Part shown: positions 53,100 to 64,000 of the stretch, in pieces
How the letters are laid out: each line of letters begins with the position of its first letter
How positions within the stretch are numbered: the first letter of the stretch is position 1
NCBI RefSeq assembly: GCF_023343835.1
Contig: NC_064438.1
Location: forward strand, 15,791,077 to 15,855,076
Direction of reading: 5' to 3'
Length of the DNA stretch: 64,000 bases
Source of the DNA: Lagopus muta
Lineage: Eukaryota; Chordata; Aves; Galliformes; Phasianidae
The notes under the pieces: model-generated
Databases searched by the model: none
The model's input: the letters and a program-made list of their open reading frames with translations, nothing else
What the model was told of the DNA's origin: nothing
Made by a program: the position numbers and the translations under genes

Positions 53100-55914
53100 G
53101 CACAGGACCCCCAAGCTCATGGAGATATCTCTTGGAGAAACTCACCGCACAAGAATCAGGAGGAGATGTGGCAGGTTCAGAGCTGGAGTGGGAGCTTGCG
53201 GATAGGAGGCACAGAAAGCTCTGCCAGTGATTGTCAAGAACAACTGGGTCAAAATGGAGGTGCATCTAAAGAGGAGCTACCTACTGGCTCCCTTTGCAAA
53301 TCTCTTCCATGTCCTGAGCCTTGTGCTGCATCACCGAGGCCTGAGGACAAAGCATGTGGCACCTCTGACCCACTGTGGGCACCCACTTCCACCCAAGGGA
53401 TATTTCCTGACTCTCCAGCTGACTTGCACAACAGGTTTTTCCTCTGCCCAGGTGTTGGTGTCAGCCATTCTCCAGCCAAGAGGATGCTATGCTGGGACAG
53501 GAGCAGGTGATGAGCCTTGTAATTAGGGGTGGGTACCACCCACCACCTCGTCCCCCATTTAGCACACAAGATTTATAGCCAAGTCTGTTTAGATTGCCCA
53601 TACAACTTATCATTTGCACGTACAGCTTTTCATCTTCAAAGCACTTCAGCAGGTGTTTTGCAAGCTTCTCCCATGCCCTCACGTGACAAAGGTATCGTAT
53701 CCCTGTACTGTAAAGAGAATGGAAAAAGGGTGAAGAGAAGCTAAATAGTTTTGGACACTCAGCCTTTCAGTCCTATGTTCAGGCCTTCACCTGCACCTTG
53801 CTGCTTCCAAGTCTTGAAAACAGCATTGAGGAGCTTTGTCCTGTCATTTCGAGGACCTTGCTGCAGCTTGGCACTAGTTAACCAGCCCAAAAATTTGGTG
53901 TGCAAATACGTACACCATTTTATTTTTCATTAATGTAGAAAGTAGCACACATTCACCTTAACAGCATCATATAGAAGAGAGGAAGGGGTCCATCCATGAC
54001 CTGGGAGCCATCTTGTGCCAGCATAGGTGAGAACAGCTTAAACTGCTCATCCCATCTATAACCATTGTGGTGGAGCAGCTCTGGACGTGTCAATGGAGCC
54101 ACATGAACCTGTGCCAGCACTTCTGTTTGTATTGATTTAAACTCAGGAGCATCTGTTGCATGAAATCCGTATAACTTTCTGGTTGGCGCTCCCAGCTTCT
54201 GGGCCGCAAGTTCTCCCCATTGCCAGGACAACCTCGTACTAAAGATTGCTGTGCTATTTTTTGCTGCAGTTTTTCCCTCTCATGAAACAGGGAGAGGAGA
54301 GCTCATTAAAAAGGAGAGAAGGACACACTGCACGTCTTTGTCTCTTAATAATGAAACCAAATGAAAAGGCCCTAGCAGATGGATAATGAGCCACTTAAGC
54401 AAGGCATTCCCAGCCCCGGCAAGGAGGACCAGGGCTGGGTGAGGCCTCCCAAGTCCACGTCCATTCAATGAGCAATGTCCCGCAGAGCCCAAACACGTGT
54501 AGGGATGGCTGGCACCTGGGAAATCTTCCTGAAGGGCCACCAGGGCTCCAATAAGTGACCACGCAAACTCCCTCAGATCCCACATTCATTTAAAAGAAAA
54601 TGAATGCCTGCTTTTAATTATCTCGTTAATGATGACTGCTCTTGTAGGAAGCAGGACTGGTGCTGCTGGTGCCCATGAAGAAAGTTGAAGCTTCTACTGA
54701 GTGTTTCTGTGGGTGAGCTCTGTCAGAACACCTCCCCTGGGCCCCACTAGTGTCCAGCAGAGCTTGGGTCGTGCTGTCTGGAGGGCACAATGTCAGCCTC
54801 TGCTTCCCCTTCCTCCCCTCAGGAACTCTTCTCAGTACACGTGTAGGTGCCTTGGAGCTGAGTATATCTTCTTCATTTTGTAAGAGTTTGAAAAGAAGGA
54901 AAAGAAGACTATGAGGAGAAGGCACAGGCTGACAGACGCACAGCTCTTACCACAAGTGCATCTCTCCTCTAAGAAAGCAAGAGGGAAACAAACAGATCAA
55001 GTGTTATTTTTCTTAGGAAGGAGAAGGGGTAATTTCCTGGCCCTGATTCAGCACCGCCAGGTAGAGACAATGACTCCCCCGTCATCACCTCCCAGCCTTG
55101 CCTTTGTAATGCTGCTAATGGCAGCACACCTCTGGGGAAGGTGCAATTACCTGGGAGTTCACTGCCTCATCGCTAGCAATTACCCAGTTGTCCTGTGTCC
55201 AATTAACTCACCCTAATCACCACATCATCACCACAGACCTAAAACAGCTACTTTCTGCAGTCACCAGTGAATACCATCATTAAGCACCTGGGAGTGAATT
55301 TGCTATTAGCCCTGGAGTGATTACTTGCTGCAAACATGCAAACTGAGCCGGGCTGTTATAAAACATGATCCCAGTCAAATAAAATCTCACGCTGTTAGTG
55401 AGCAGCAGGCAGTGCTTATTCCATGTGACACCAGGAAGGCCAAGTTGTTTAAAGGTGAAGTCTTGCTGGGGCAGACTTTTAGTCCATCTGCTGGTTCACT
55501 AGCACTGCTGGGAGATGTGGAGAGCTGCATTTATTCCTGCTTATAGCAGAGTCTTGCAGGCAAAGCCTGAAAAGCTGTGAGTGCTCTATGGAATTGTAAA
55601 CTTCAGCAACACTGCGCGATGCACGACTTTGGTGTTTGTTTCTTTTTTTTAACTGACAACCTGTGCTAGACATTCCCATTTAAAGAGTGAAAAACGATCA
55701 GTGTAACAGGAATGACCCTTCCCTCACTCTAACCTCCAGCCCATGGAAGGATCACCAGGTCAGAGGGCTGCTGTGATAATCCTACACCTCCAGGTCACCT
55801 TTTCAGCCCCAGGTCAGTACTAACCAGGGCTTTGTTTCCCATCATGAGGCTGCTTGATGTTTGTGACATTGATTTGGGGTCCCTGCATGAGAAATCCTTG
55901 TCACAAGGGTGTGA

Positions 55915-56075
55915 CAATAATCAGTGGGTGTCCTGTTCCTGGAGACACCCAAGGTCAGGCTGGATGGGGCTCTGAGCACCTGATCTAGTGTAGTTGTCCC
56001 TGCTCATTCCAGGGGATGTGGACTAGATGATTCTAAAGTCTAAGTCGTCCCTTCTGACTCAAATGAGACTGTGAT
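55915..56075 (+). repeat. CR1 LINE 3' fragment
   Basis: TCCTGGAGACACCCAAGGTC, AGGCTGGATGGGGCTCTGAG, GACTAGATGATTCTAAAG; the tail is diverged. Confidence 0.88.
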
Positions 56076-57168
56076 CAAGGCATGGACCTCAGATGGAGCA
56101 GTTGCCCTGAGCTCTTGCCATCAGTCCGATGGCTGCAAGCTTTGGTGCTGCTCGTGTGTCCTCCCCCGCAGAAGCCAGGGGAGGTTTTCCAGCTCCCAGG
56201 AGAAGAGCTGAAGCATAGGCTGAGTGCAGTGGAGGGAGGAACCATGGGATCAGCGATGTGTAGGGCAGTGCCTGACTCACCCCTCCATTATACCATCTCC
56301 AAGCACTCATTTCACTCCATTAATTAGCTGTGCCAGCATAGCTATTAATGAGATGTTGCTCAGATGTTCCAATGCTCCTCTGCTCTCCGTTGGCATCAGC
56401 TTTTACAAGAGCCCCAATGCTGCTGGTAGGACCATGACTGTGATCTTGGACACAGATTTCTCCATTGAGTGAATGGAGGGAAAGAAGGGACATGATATTC
56501 ATGGAAAGCTGTGGGGTGTTTTCTGTCTCCAGAAAGAAAACATCCAGGCCTCCATAAGGTGCATCATCCCAATTACAGGGCTGGGGGCAGTTACGAGGCA
56601 GAGCCACAGCCCCACAGGAGCATGGGGGGAAGCAGCTTTGCAGCCAGCATTGATCCCTTCTTGCTTTTTCAGGTCTACTCTGCCAGTTTTTGTCAGTGCT
56701 GATGTCTCATCCTCAGCCATGCAACACCCCACACATTGATAAGGCTGTGTCTGGATGATTGATTTCTCTTGGTTTCTTCTTTGGGAGCAGCCCCAAATCC
56801 CCAGCCAGCCATTACCAGAGGTGGGAGTCAGAAATAGCCATTCCAAGAGGGCCTGGTCTCCCTCTAGGTCTGGAAAAAGGCCCAGCACGTATTGATTCAA
56901 TTCCTCATTTAATGCATGTTTATGTGGAGCAATTCAGAGCTGCTTTATCCATTCAAACTTACGTAGTAACATGAGCCACAAAATGCAGGAACTCGTTCAA
57001 TCCTTCTTAGAAGATCCATTATTCTGAGTCAGCTTCTAAGGAACAGCAATAAAATCACCTTGGCCTGATGTGCCATGAGTCTGAGAGCAGAAACTGTTGG
57101 CATCGTGTTTAATGCCTCCAACAAACTCATGCCCATCCCTGTCCCCACATTACCCACTCCTGGCCAAC

Positions 57169-57412
57169 AGAATCACAGAATCATTAAGGTTGGAAAATAC
57201 CACTAAGATCAGCAAGCCTACTCCTCAACCCATCACATCCCTCAGTGCCACATCTACCCTATTCTTGGACACCTCCAGGGGAGGTGACTCCACCACCTTC
57301 CCAAGCAGTTTGTTTCAATGCATCACCACTCCTTCAGAGAATAAATTTTTCCTAATATCCAACCTGAACCTCCCCTTGTGCAACTTAAGGCCATTACCTC
57401 TCACCCTAGGTC
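57169..57412 (-). repeat. CR1 LINE 3' fragment
   Basis: In reverse orientation: ATCACAGAATCATTAAGGTT, GGACACCTCCAGGGGAGGTG, and TCCTAATATCCAACCTGAAC. Confidence 0.95.
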
Positions 57413-58904
57413 TCTGCCCTTTTTCCACATACTTTTCTTTTCCATAATATTTCTTCCTCAGACACCCAGGCCTAGGTTGAAAGGCCATGTGGTGAGGACC
57501 TTGATACCAGATCTCCTCTTGTGCTCACACCTCAGCATCCTGCTGAGAAGAGATCATGTTCCACCGCCTATGCCACCGCCAGGCTTGAATTTGGGTAGAA
57601 AACCTCCAGCTTTAGGATGCCTTCAGCTGTGACACCTCAAGTCAGTACATTCTGCTGGAAATGTTGGTCCAGATCTAGTCAGGTTTAAAGGAGGAAAGAA
57701 GAGGGAAATCAGGTGGCCCTACATCTCCTGGAGGGGAGTAGAATTGGCTTTAGGCTTGCTGAAGGGTTGCCAGATGCCAGCGCAGTTATTTACAGTGGGG
57801 AATGCGAGATGCTGCCTAGAGGGAGTGAAACGGAAGCATTTGGGTGCAATGGATTAGCAAGGCAGAGGGATGCTGAAGGGTTAAAGGGTTTTATAGAAGC
57901 ACAGAGGAGACTAAAGGGATTGGAAGACAAAAATCCAATTAGGAGATCTAACAGGAAGAAGCCCAGCCCTGAAACAATAAAGATAATGGGTTTAGCTGCC
58001 AAAGGAAAGATGAGAATGGACTGGGGAGAGCAGATTTGTGGCAGGGCCAAGAGGAAGGGAAAGTTGTTGCAAAATGATTGGTTTTTGAATTAAGAATTAT
58101 TTGTCAAAGCAGAGTCACATTACAGCCTCACCTGCAGCAAAGTTCATCTAAGGACTCAAACTGTGCCATCAATCCTTGCTATTATGGCAGGCTGAATGTC
58201 CTCAAAGAAGTTTGAGCACTTTGGCAAGTGTTATCTTGCCAATGCATTTTGCCCAGGACCAAAGCAAAGGAAAGGAGTTGTGGTGTAGATGTGCTCTGAG
58301 GCATCCCATGACCCTAAAGGCCCCTCTCTGCAGCCTCAAAGCCAAATGTAACAGAACAACACAGAGAAGGAGCGAGGAGCTGTCAAAGGTCTGGAACAGA
58401 TTCCCTGCAAGTGTGGGTTGTGCATGTCAGTATGGAAAAGACATGACTTATGACTGTGAAGTCACGCATGGCCTAGAGAAGGCTGGTGGGGATTGGCCTG
58501 CTTCTATGATTCTCTTTCCAGTGCAAGAAGTGAGGTCAGCTTCAAGAGGACAGAGAGCAGACCTGGGTTGCTCTTTGCTGAAGGATGCTGCTATTTGCAG
58601 ACATTTAGAGAGGTTCGAGGAAAGCTCATGGGGCAATAGTCATCAGAGTTAATAGAGACACGTTGGGTTTAGGAAGAATTTGGGGCTGTGTTCTTGGCTT
58701 GTATGAGTGAGGAGTGGTGGGGAGCACTTGGGGCACACTCTGCCCAGGTGGACCTTCAACCTGGAAGAGATGAGAAATGAGAAGTATGGAGGAGGCAAGG
58801 TCCATGGATGAGAAATGTGTGGGAAATTATGGCTGCCAAGCAACGTGCCCTTGGAAGCACCTGCTGTTCTCTGAATGCTCTCCAGGACACTGGCTGGCCA
58901 GCCC

Positions 58905-59325
58905 TATGAGATTTCAGGAACTGCAACTGAAGGAACTGGGGCTGTTTAGTCTGGGGAAAAGGAAGCTGAGGGGAGACCTTATTGTTCTCCTCTGATATCT
59001 GAAAGGTTCTTACAGCAAGAGTAGGATCGGTCTCTTCTCACTGGTGACAGGTGACAGGATGAAAGGACCTCAAGTTGCCCCAGGGTAAGTTTAGGTTGGA
59101 TATCAGGAAACACTTCTTTACAGAAAGGGTTGTGAAGCACTGGAATAGGCTCCCCAGGGAGGTGGTTGAGTCACCATCCCTGGATGTGTTTAAAAACCGT
59201 TTGGATGTGGTGCTCAGGGACATGATTTAGCAGAGGGTTGTTAGTTAGGGTAGTTTGATTAGGTTGTGGGTTGGACTTGATGATCTTCAAGGTCTTTTCC
59301 AACCTGAGCAATTCTTTGATTCTAT
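58905..59325 (+). repeat. CR1 LINE 3' fragment, the longest in the window
   Basis: It begins near GGAACTGGGGCTGTTTAGTC, with GAAGCTGAGGGGAGACCTTA, GGTTGGATATCAGGAAACAC and GATCTTCAAGGTCTTTTCCA, and ends TTCTTTGATTCTATG. About 420 bases of a CR1 3' end. Confidence 0.95.
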
Positions 59326-60305
59326 GCTCTAACCCAGTACTGGAGTTTCTCTGTACGCAGCTAGGTCTCCATGTAGATCCCAGTCTATTCCCATTAGGTC
59401 GCTCAGGATCTGTCCTGACACCAAGTGATTTCTCCCTGCAATACGCATCCTCAACCACTCATCTACATCAAAGAAATCATGCTGTGATTTCAATGGAGGG
59501 ATAGCAAGCCAGGTGTGGGCTTTTCAGGCCTTTTGGGACCTCAGACTCCAACAAGAGGTACAGGTACCTGCTTAGAGCCACAGAGCAGTTAAACCCATGT
59601 GTAGTCTGCATTTTGTGCCTGTTGGGAACCATGTACTCTTGGCCAAGAGCAAGCCTAATGGAGAGATCTTTTCAGGCTCTCAAAACCAAAAACCACCAAT
59701 ACCCCTGGCTTGCATCTGGCTAGCTGACGATCACTTTAGAGAGCACAGCCTCAGCACACAAACCCACACAGAAGGTGGGATAAACCCATGACATCACTGC
59801 TGGGACAGCCTCTCCCCAGGAACTGCCTGTGGTTTAACAGCCAGCTTGGATGGTGCCATGACATCCCACAGCCATGATGCTCTGGGAGCCTCGCTGAGAT
59901 GCACCCTATGTCACAGCTGAGATCCAGGCTCTTCCAGCAAAGGAAAGGTCATCACCTCAGCTCGAGCCTTGTTAGCACTCAGCATTGCACTGATTTAAAT
60001 CTGTCAGAGTAATTAAAACGGAAAAACACCCCTGGAAAATGAAAGCAGTGCCCTTTGCATTGGCATAGCTTATTCTTCCATGAGGAAGAGAATAATGCAT
60101 ATGGGGAGCCTAAAGGATGTGTTTGTATCAAGAGCGCAGCCTGCAGAATAGAAGTATTTCCCTTTCAAAGCACCTGTCACACGCCTGGCTGATGTTTGCA
60201 CTAATGAAAGCGCTGTGTGCGCTCTTGAAAAATTAATCCAAAATAATTAAGAGGAAAAATTTAGATTAGATTAGTGGAACCACATGAAATCTTCTTGTAC
60301 ATACT

Positions 60306-60405
60306 CTCATTTGGAATAAATGCTCCTTTAATTCAAGTTAATTCATAATTCATAAAAAAGAATAATCCTTAATTAAATGGAAGGGAGCATTGTATTCCAA
60401 ATGAG
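60306..60405. repeat. Imperfect inverted repeat in an AT-rich island
   Basis: The left arm 60306-60333 starts CTCATTTGGAATAAATGCTC and ends CTTTAATT. The right arm 60371-60405 starts AATTAAATGG and ends GGAGCATTGTATTCCAAATGAG with a few inserted bases. The arms enclose about 37 bases of AT-rich DNA. It is not a CR1. It could be a miniature transposon remnant, a hairpin RNA, or part of a conserved element. Confidence 0.65.
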
Positions 60406-60479
60406 AACATCAGTGCAGCTCGTGGCTGCTTTTATTGCACTTGATGTGATGGCAGCAGAGCAGAGACATCTGACAGCTG

Positions 60480-60620
60480 CACTGCCCACGTCCCTTGGTG
60501 ACACATCTCCACTGCTCTCGAACACCTCCAGGCAGTGACACCATCACCTCTCTGGGCAGCCTGTGCCAGTGCATCACCACTCTTGAGGAGAAAAAAATGT
60601 TCATAATATCCAACCTGAAA
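60480..60620 (-). repeat. CR1 LINE fragment
   Basis: In reverse orientation: GAACACCTCCAGGCAGTGAC, GGGCAGCCTGTGCCAGTGCA, and CATAATATCCAACCTGAA. The extreme 3' tail is missing. Confidence 0.9.
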
Positions 60621-63317
60621 AAGAGCTACCATTCAAAACAGCCTCGAGAAAGCGGAGAAATAATTTGCCAAACCACCCAGAACAGAATGGAGCAGAACTG
60701 AAGGTGAGGCGTGACGCTCTTGCTGGAAGAGCCGGTTGAATGCATAGAGGATGATGAGCAGCTGTTGAGCAAAGAAGTCCTATAGAAAAGGTGCTTTTGA
60801 TCAGTGTGTGATATGAGTCAATCATATCACATTGGACCAAGTCAAAAGAGTTACTTGCAGATGTGACCCCTGAGGTGACCCCTCTCCATATCCCCTTTGC
60901 TCACCTCCTCCCACTGACCCATAAAACTTCACCTCCTTGACCAGGGCGAGGAAGCAGCTGAGCTGGCTGCTGGTACCGTGATGTGGCCCCGGTCCCACTG
61001 CTTCCTTTCGTCCCTTAGCCTTGTTTCTGTCGTTGGCTGCATTAGGCTTTTCCTGGAGCTCCCAGACTGGATATGAGACTGCAAAATTCTTCCTTCCCTT
61101 CACGCCAAAGGCGTAGATGATTACAATTTCATTTCTGACTCCTACTTATCCCGCCTCTGAGGGAATCAGATTAATTGTGGCACACGATCAAAAAGACTGA
61201 AACTAGGAAACCAATAAGCAGCTCACTGCAGTCAGCCTGCTGCAAAGCTCAGCTGCAGATAAGCACTGCAATTTTGCTGCACATTACCCAGGGCTCAGCT
61301 CGGCAAGGGACCAGGAGCCAACCCATGTGCTTGCAATGCAGCAAGTGCTCTGGCTGCCCTGCCTCAGTGACACCTCTGCTGGGAGAGCTTCATGGAGAGT
61401 CAAAGCAAAGTGTGAGACCTGTGAAGCTGAGCAGAGCTGTGAGGAAGCACACCGTATGGTGAAGGGTTGTGGCTGAGCACTTGGATGCAGAAGGTGCAGG
61501 CTACCCTCACGTGCCACAGATGGCCTAATATAAGACCTTGCACCTTCTTCCCCTCCAAGCACCAGCAATGGACTCCCAACCCCACTATGCCTTTTATGAT
61601 GCTTCAGGGAGGGGCTGGTGCCCTCTGGATCCTGACCTTGCTACTGCAAAGCCTCCCAGGTTCAGCCCAGGTTAGCACAAGACACAACCACTAGCCCAGT
61701 TTGCAGCTGTGTTGCTCACCACCAAGTAGCAGCACACAAGCTTCCCAGCCCTGCTTTTCTCAGCTATAAAATAGCTGAACCCAGGGAGCTTTTCCAGTGC
61801 AACCCCTTTAGCACTGGTGCTGCTGCATGGATTCACCCTCAGTGTCAGCTCTGAGGGATGGGGAAAGCCCAGCTGTGACGGTGACATATGCCACACATGC
61901 CTGAGGCAGCAAAAGGGCTGGAGGGTACCATGCATGGCACCCATCTGCTGCTTCAGGTTTGGACAGCTCAGGAGTCGTGCCACCACCGGACACCTCCTTG
62001 TCCCCTGGGCAGCTCACAGGGCTCTAACTCCGAGATGCCCGTCCAGAGGCACTGCAGGGCCGCATCCTGCCTGCTCCGTCCCTCTCCATGGTAACAGATG
62101 GATGCTGCAGTCCCAGCCCCCTCGGCGCTGGCAGGGCGGGCGGGAGACAGATGGCAATGGAGAGGAATCAGGCCCAGATTCTCTGGAGTCAAAGAAATCG
62201 CAGGAATCCCTGATTGCCGGAGCCAAGATGCTGACCTGGCTCCGTGGGAGGGAGGGAAGGCGGAGGCGCGTGGCTCTGCCGAGCCTGGAATAGCAGAGCA
62301 GCTGTTGAGTTATCGCTTGTAATTATTACGGCATATGGGAGGTAAAGAATAGCTCCAAAGGGGAGAAAAACAAACAAGGAAAAGGCGGGATGCTGCAGGG
62401 CTGAGCTGGGGTCACGGGGCTCTTTCCTCCATCAGATCCAACGGGAACCGGGATGGGAGGGGTGGCACAGTGCAGGTGAACATCGTGTTCATTTCAAATA
62501 TTTAATTCAGAAGTTAAATTTAAAGCCTATGAAGTACCAGTTGCTGGAGGCTGGGTGAACATTTAGGGCAAGTTTTGATGGTTGCTTATCCTGCGCAACA
62601 GGTACGTATCAGCAGAGATAGCGAGATAAGGAGACGTTATTCATCCTGGCTCACTGTTTCCTGAGCACCTGCTGATGGCTGTAACTGGACATGACACAGG
62701 CCTAGGGGTTGGGGTTACGATGGCAGGGTTAGGGTGACAGGGTTGTTGTTAGGGTCTGCTCTGCAGGGAGCCAACATAGCGAGCACAGAGCCAGCTCCTG
62801 CTCTCCCTGCCCAAAGCAGAATCTGCTCAAAGCAGGCAGTCAACACGAGGCTCCTGTAAGCCTTCTTCAGCCATCTGAGTGTGCTAATTGCTCATCCAGT
62901 GACTGTTTCCCTTCCCAGCTTCTGTCCTTAAGAGCAGCAGTGCAGGCAGCATGAAGTCTGCCCCAGCCAGCAGCAAGGTACTGCTTGCAGCAGGATGCGG
63001 GGTGATGGGAGCGGGACCCAATGCTGCTTGTGCCCATCATGACAGTGGCAGCCCTGTGATTTCTTTTAATGCTAGTTAGATCAGGACATTCTGGGTCTCT
63101 TACTCCAAATCAACCTGATCCTCACCCTGTGAATCACCCTGCAAATGAGGCACTGGAAATCCGAAAGACCATTCAAGCTCTGTGAACCAGAACATGAATA
63201 AATTCTATATGACAGGGAACAGCCCCAGTGCCCATTAAAAGCAACCAAGCAAATCCCACCGGCATCCTGGGATCTCTGCCGAGACATGCGCAGGGCTCAG
63301 AGAGCAAAGGAGCAGCT

Positions 63318-63465
63318 CTGCAGAATTGCAGAATATCCCCAAGTAGGAAGGGACTCCACAAGGATCACTGAGTTCGACTTCTGGCTCCACATAGGACCGC
63401 CCAAAATTCAAACCAGGTTTCTGAGAGTGCTGGCCAAATGCTGCCTCAACAGGGCATCAACCACT
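63318..63465 (-). repeat. CR1 LINE 3' fragment (older subfamily)
   Basis: In reverse orientation: GTAGGAAGGGACTCCACAAG, GGATCACTGAGTTCGACTTC, and TGAGAGTGCTGGCCAAATGC. Confidence 0.85.
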
Positions 63466-63694
63466 GACACGTGAGAGAAGAGAGAGGCAGGCTGGCTGCA
63501 GAGCCAGCTGTGTAAGAGAGAACTGCAGTGCCTTTGGGAAAGGTGGTTGTAGCATTCAGTGTGAATTAGCTGTAGCTGATCCCAAAGGACAGGTGCCTTC
63601 ACAGTGTTCTATTCTCCTGTAATTATCTCATTGCAAAAATGTAATAATTGCAAGTGACAGAATGTATTAACTGATGGGATGGTGTTTTCTTAAG

Positions 63695-63868
63695 AGGTAC
63701 TATAAGGTGATGCACTGGCACAGGCTGCCCAGGGAGGTGGGGAAGTCACCGTCCTGGGGGTGTTCAAGAACAGCACAGATGTGACAGTGGGTGACACGGT
63801 CTAGAGTGGTCACAGCCACAGGTTGATGGCTGGACTAGCTATCTTTCCAATCTTAATTCTATAAGGCC
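63695..63868 (+). repeat. CR1 LINE 3' fragment
   Basis: ATGCACTGGCACAGGCTGCC, GGAGGTGGGGAAGTCACCGT, GATGGCTGGACTAGCTATCT, and a diverged tail AATTCTATAAGG. Confidence 0.9.
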
Positions 63869-64000
63869 TTTTGTCACAGTTCCTGACTTCCCCACTCGCT
63901 CTAATTCCACCTCATTGAAGTTGCAAAAGAAGCCAAGAGTTGCGAGACCTTTGAACACCATCAGCACAAACGGAGGTGGTTTCCATAGTCCAGCACACGT

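Larger units (their letters stand above)
44260..64000. other. Region upstream of RASSF7 with no recognised gene
   Basis: I looked for LRRC56, LMNTD2 and HRAS, the next genes in human, and found no leucine-rich repeat, lamin-tail or Ras G-domain exon. The stretch holds CR1 fragments, A/T runs, AT-rich islands (about 49380-49530, 59990-60410) and scattered open frames without recognisable domains. Single short exons could have been missed. Confidence 0.5.

Noticed and set aside
44260..64000. Search for LRRC56, LMNTD2 or HRAS exons, the next genes in human
   Set aside because: No leucine-rich repeats, lamin-tail motif or Ras G-box motifs (such as GAGGVGKS or DTAGQE) were seen in the translations.

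Overview
This is vertebrate nuclear DNA, and almost certainly from a bird. It has multi-exon genes with GT/AG introns, three CpG islands, and about twenty truncated CR1 LINE copies. The CR1 copies end in the avian-type tail ATTCTATGATTCT (or the reverse complement AGAATCATTAAGGTTGGAAA). I cannot name the species from the sequence alone.

The window holds the conserved block known from human 11p15.5: RASSF7, MIR210 and PHRF1. Here RASSF7 and PHRF1 both read on the minus strand, and the miR-210 host transcript lies between them on the plus strand. This is the same relative layout as in human. From low to high coordinate: (1) 1-15.65 kb holds the 5' half of PHRF1 on the minus strand: a non-coding exon 1 in a CpG island, then coding exons 2-13. 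These give about 525 N-terminal residues with an acidic region, a RING finger, a PHD finger and a basic region. The RS-rich and C-terminal part lies beyond position 1. (2) 16-18 kb is intergenic. (3) 18.05-20.4 kb has a CpG island, plus-strand exon-like segments with good splice sites, the miR-210 hairpin (both mature arms readable at 18859-18880 and 18898-18919) and a possible poly(A) signal at 20359. (4) 20.4-24.6 kb is intergenic. (5) 24.6-43.95 kb holds RASSF7 on the minus strand: a probable non-coding first exon in a CpG island at about 43.8-43.9 kb, a 13-kb intron 1 full of CR1 copies, and coding exons at 30.7, 28.6-29.5 and 27.1-27.3 kb. The C-terminal end is unsettled, and the 3' UTR probably reaches 26.1 or 24.6 kb. 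(6) 44-64 kb is upstream of RASSF7. It has no gene I recognise, only CR1 fragments, AT-rich islands that look like candidate conserved elements, and an imperfect palindrome at 60.3 kb.

Functionally, PHRF1 is a RING/PHD ubiquitin ligase linked to TGF-beta signalling, chromatin and RNA polymerase II. RASSF7 is an N-terminal RASSF protein with an RA domain and a long coiled coil. miR-210 is the classic hypoxia-induced microRNA. The most interesting sequence observation is that a consensus 5' splice site in the miR-210 host transcript lies inside the base of the miR-210 hairpin and overlaps the first bases of miR-210-5p. Splicing of that exon and microRNA processing could therefore compete. A second is a perfect inverted pair of ETS/GABP sites at the PHRF1 promoter.
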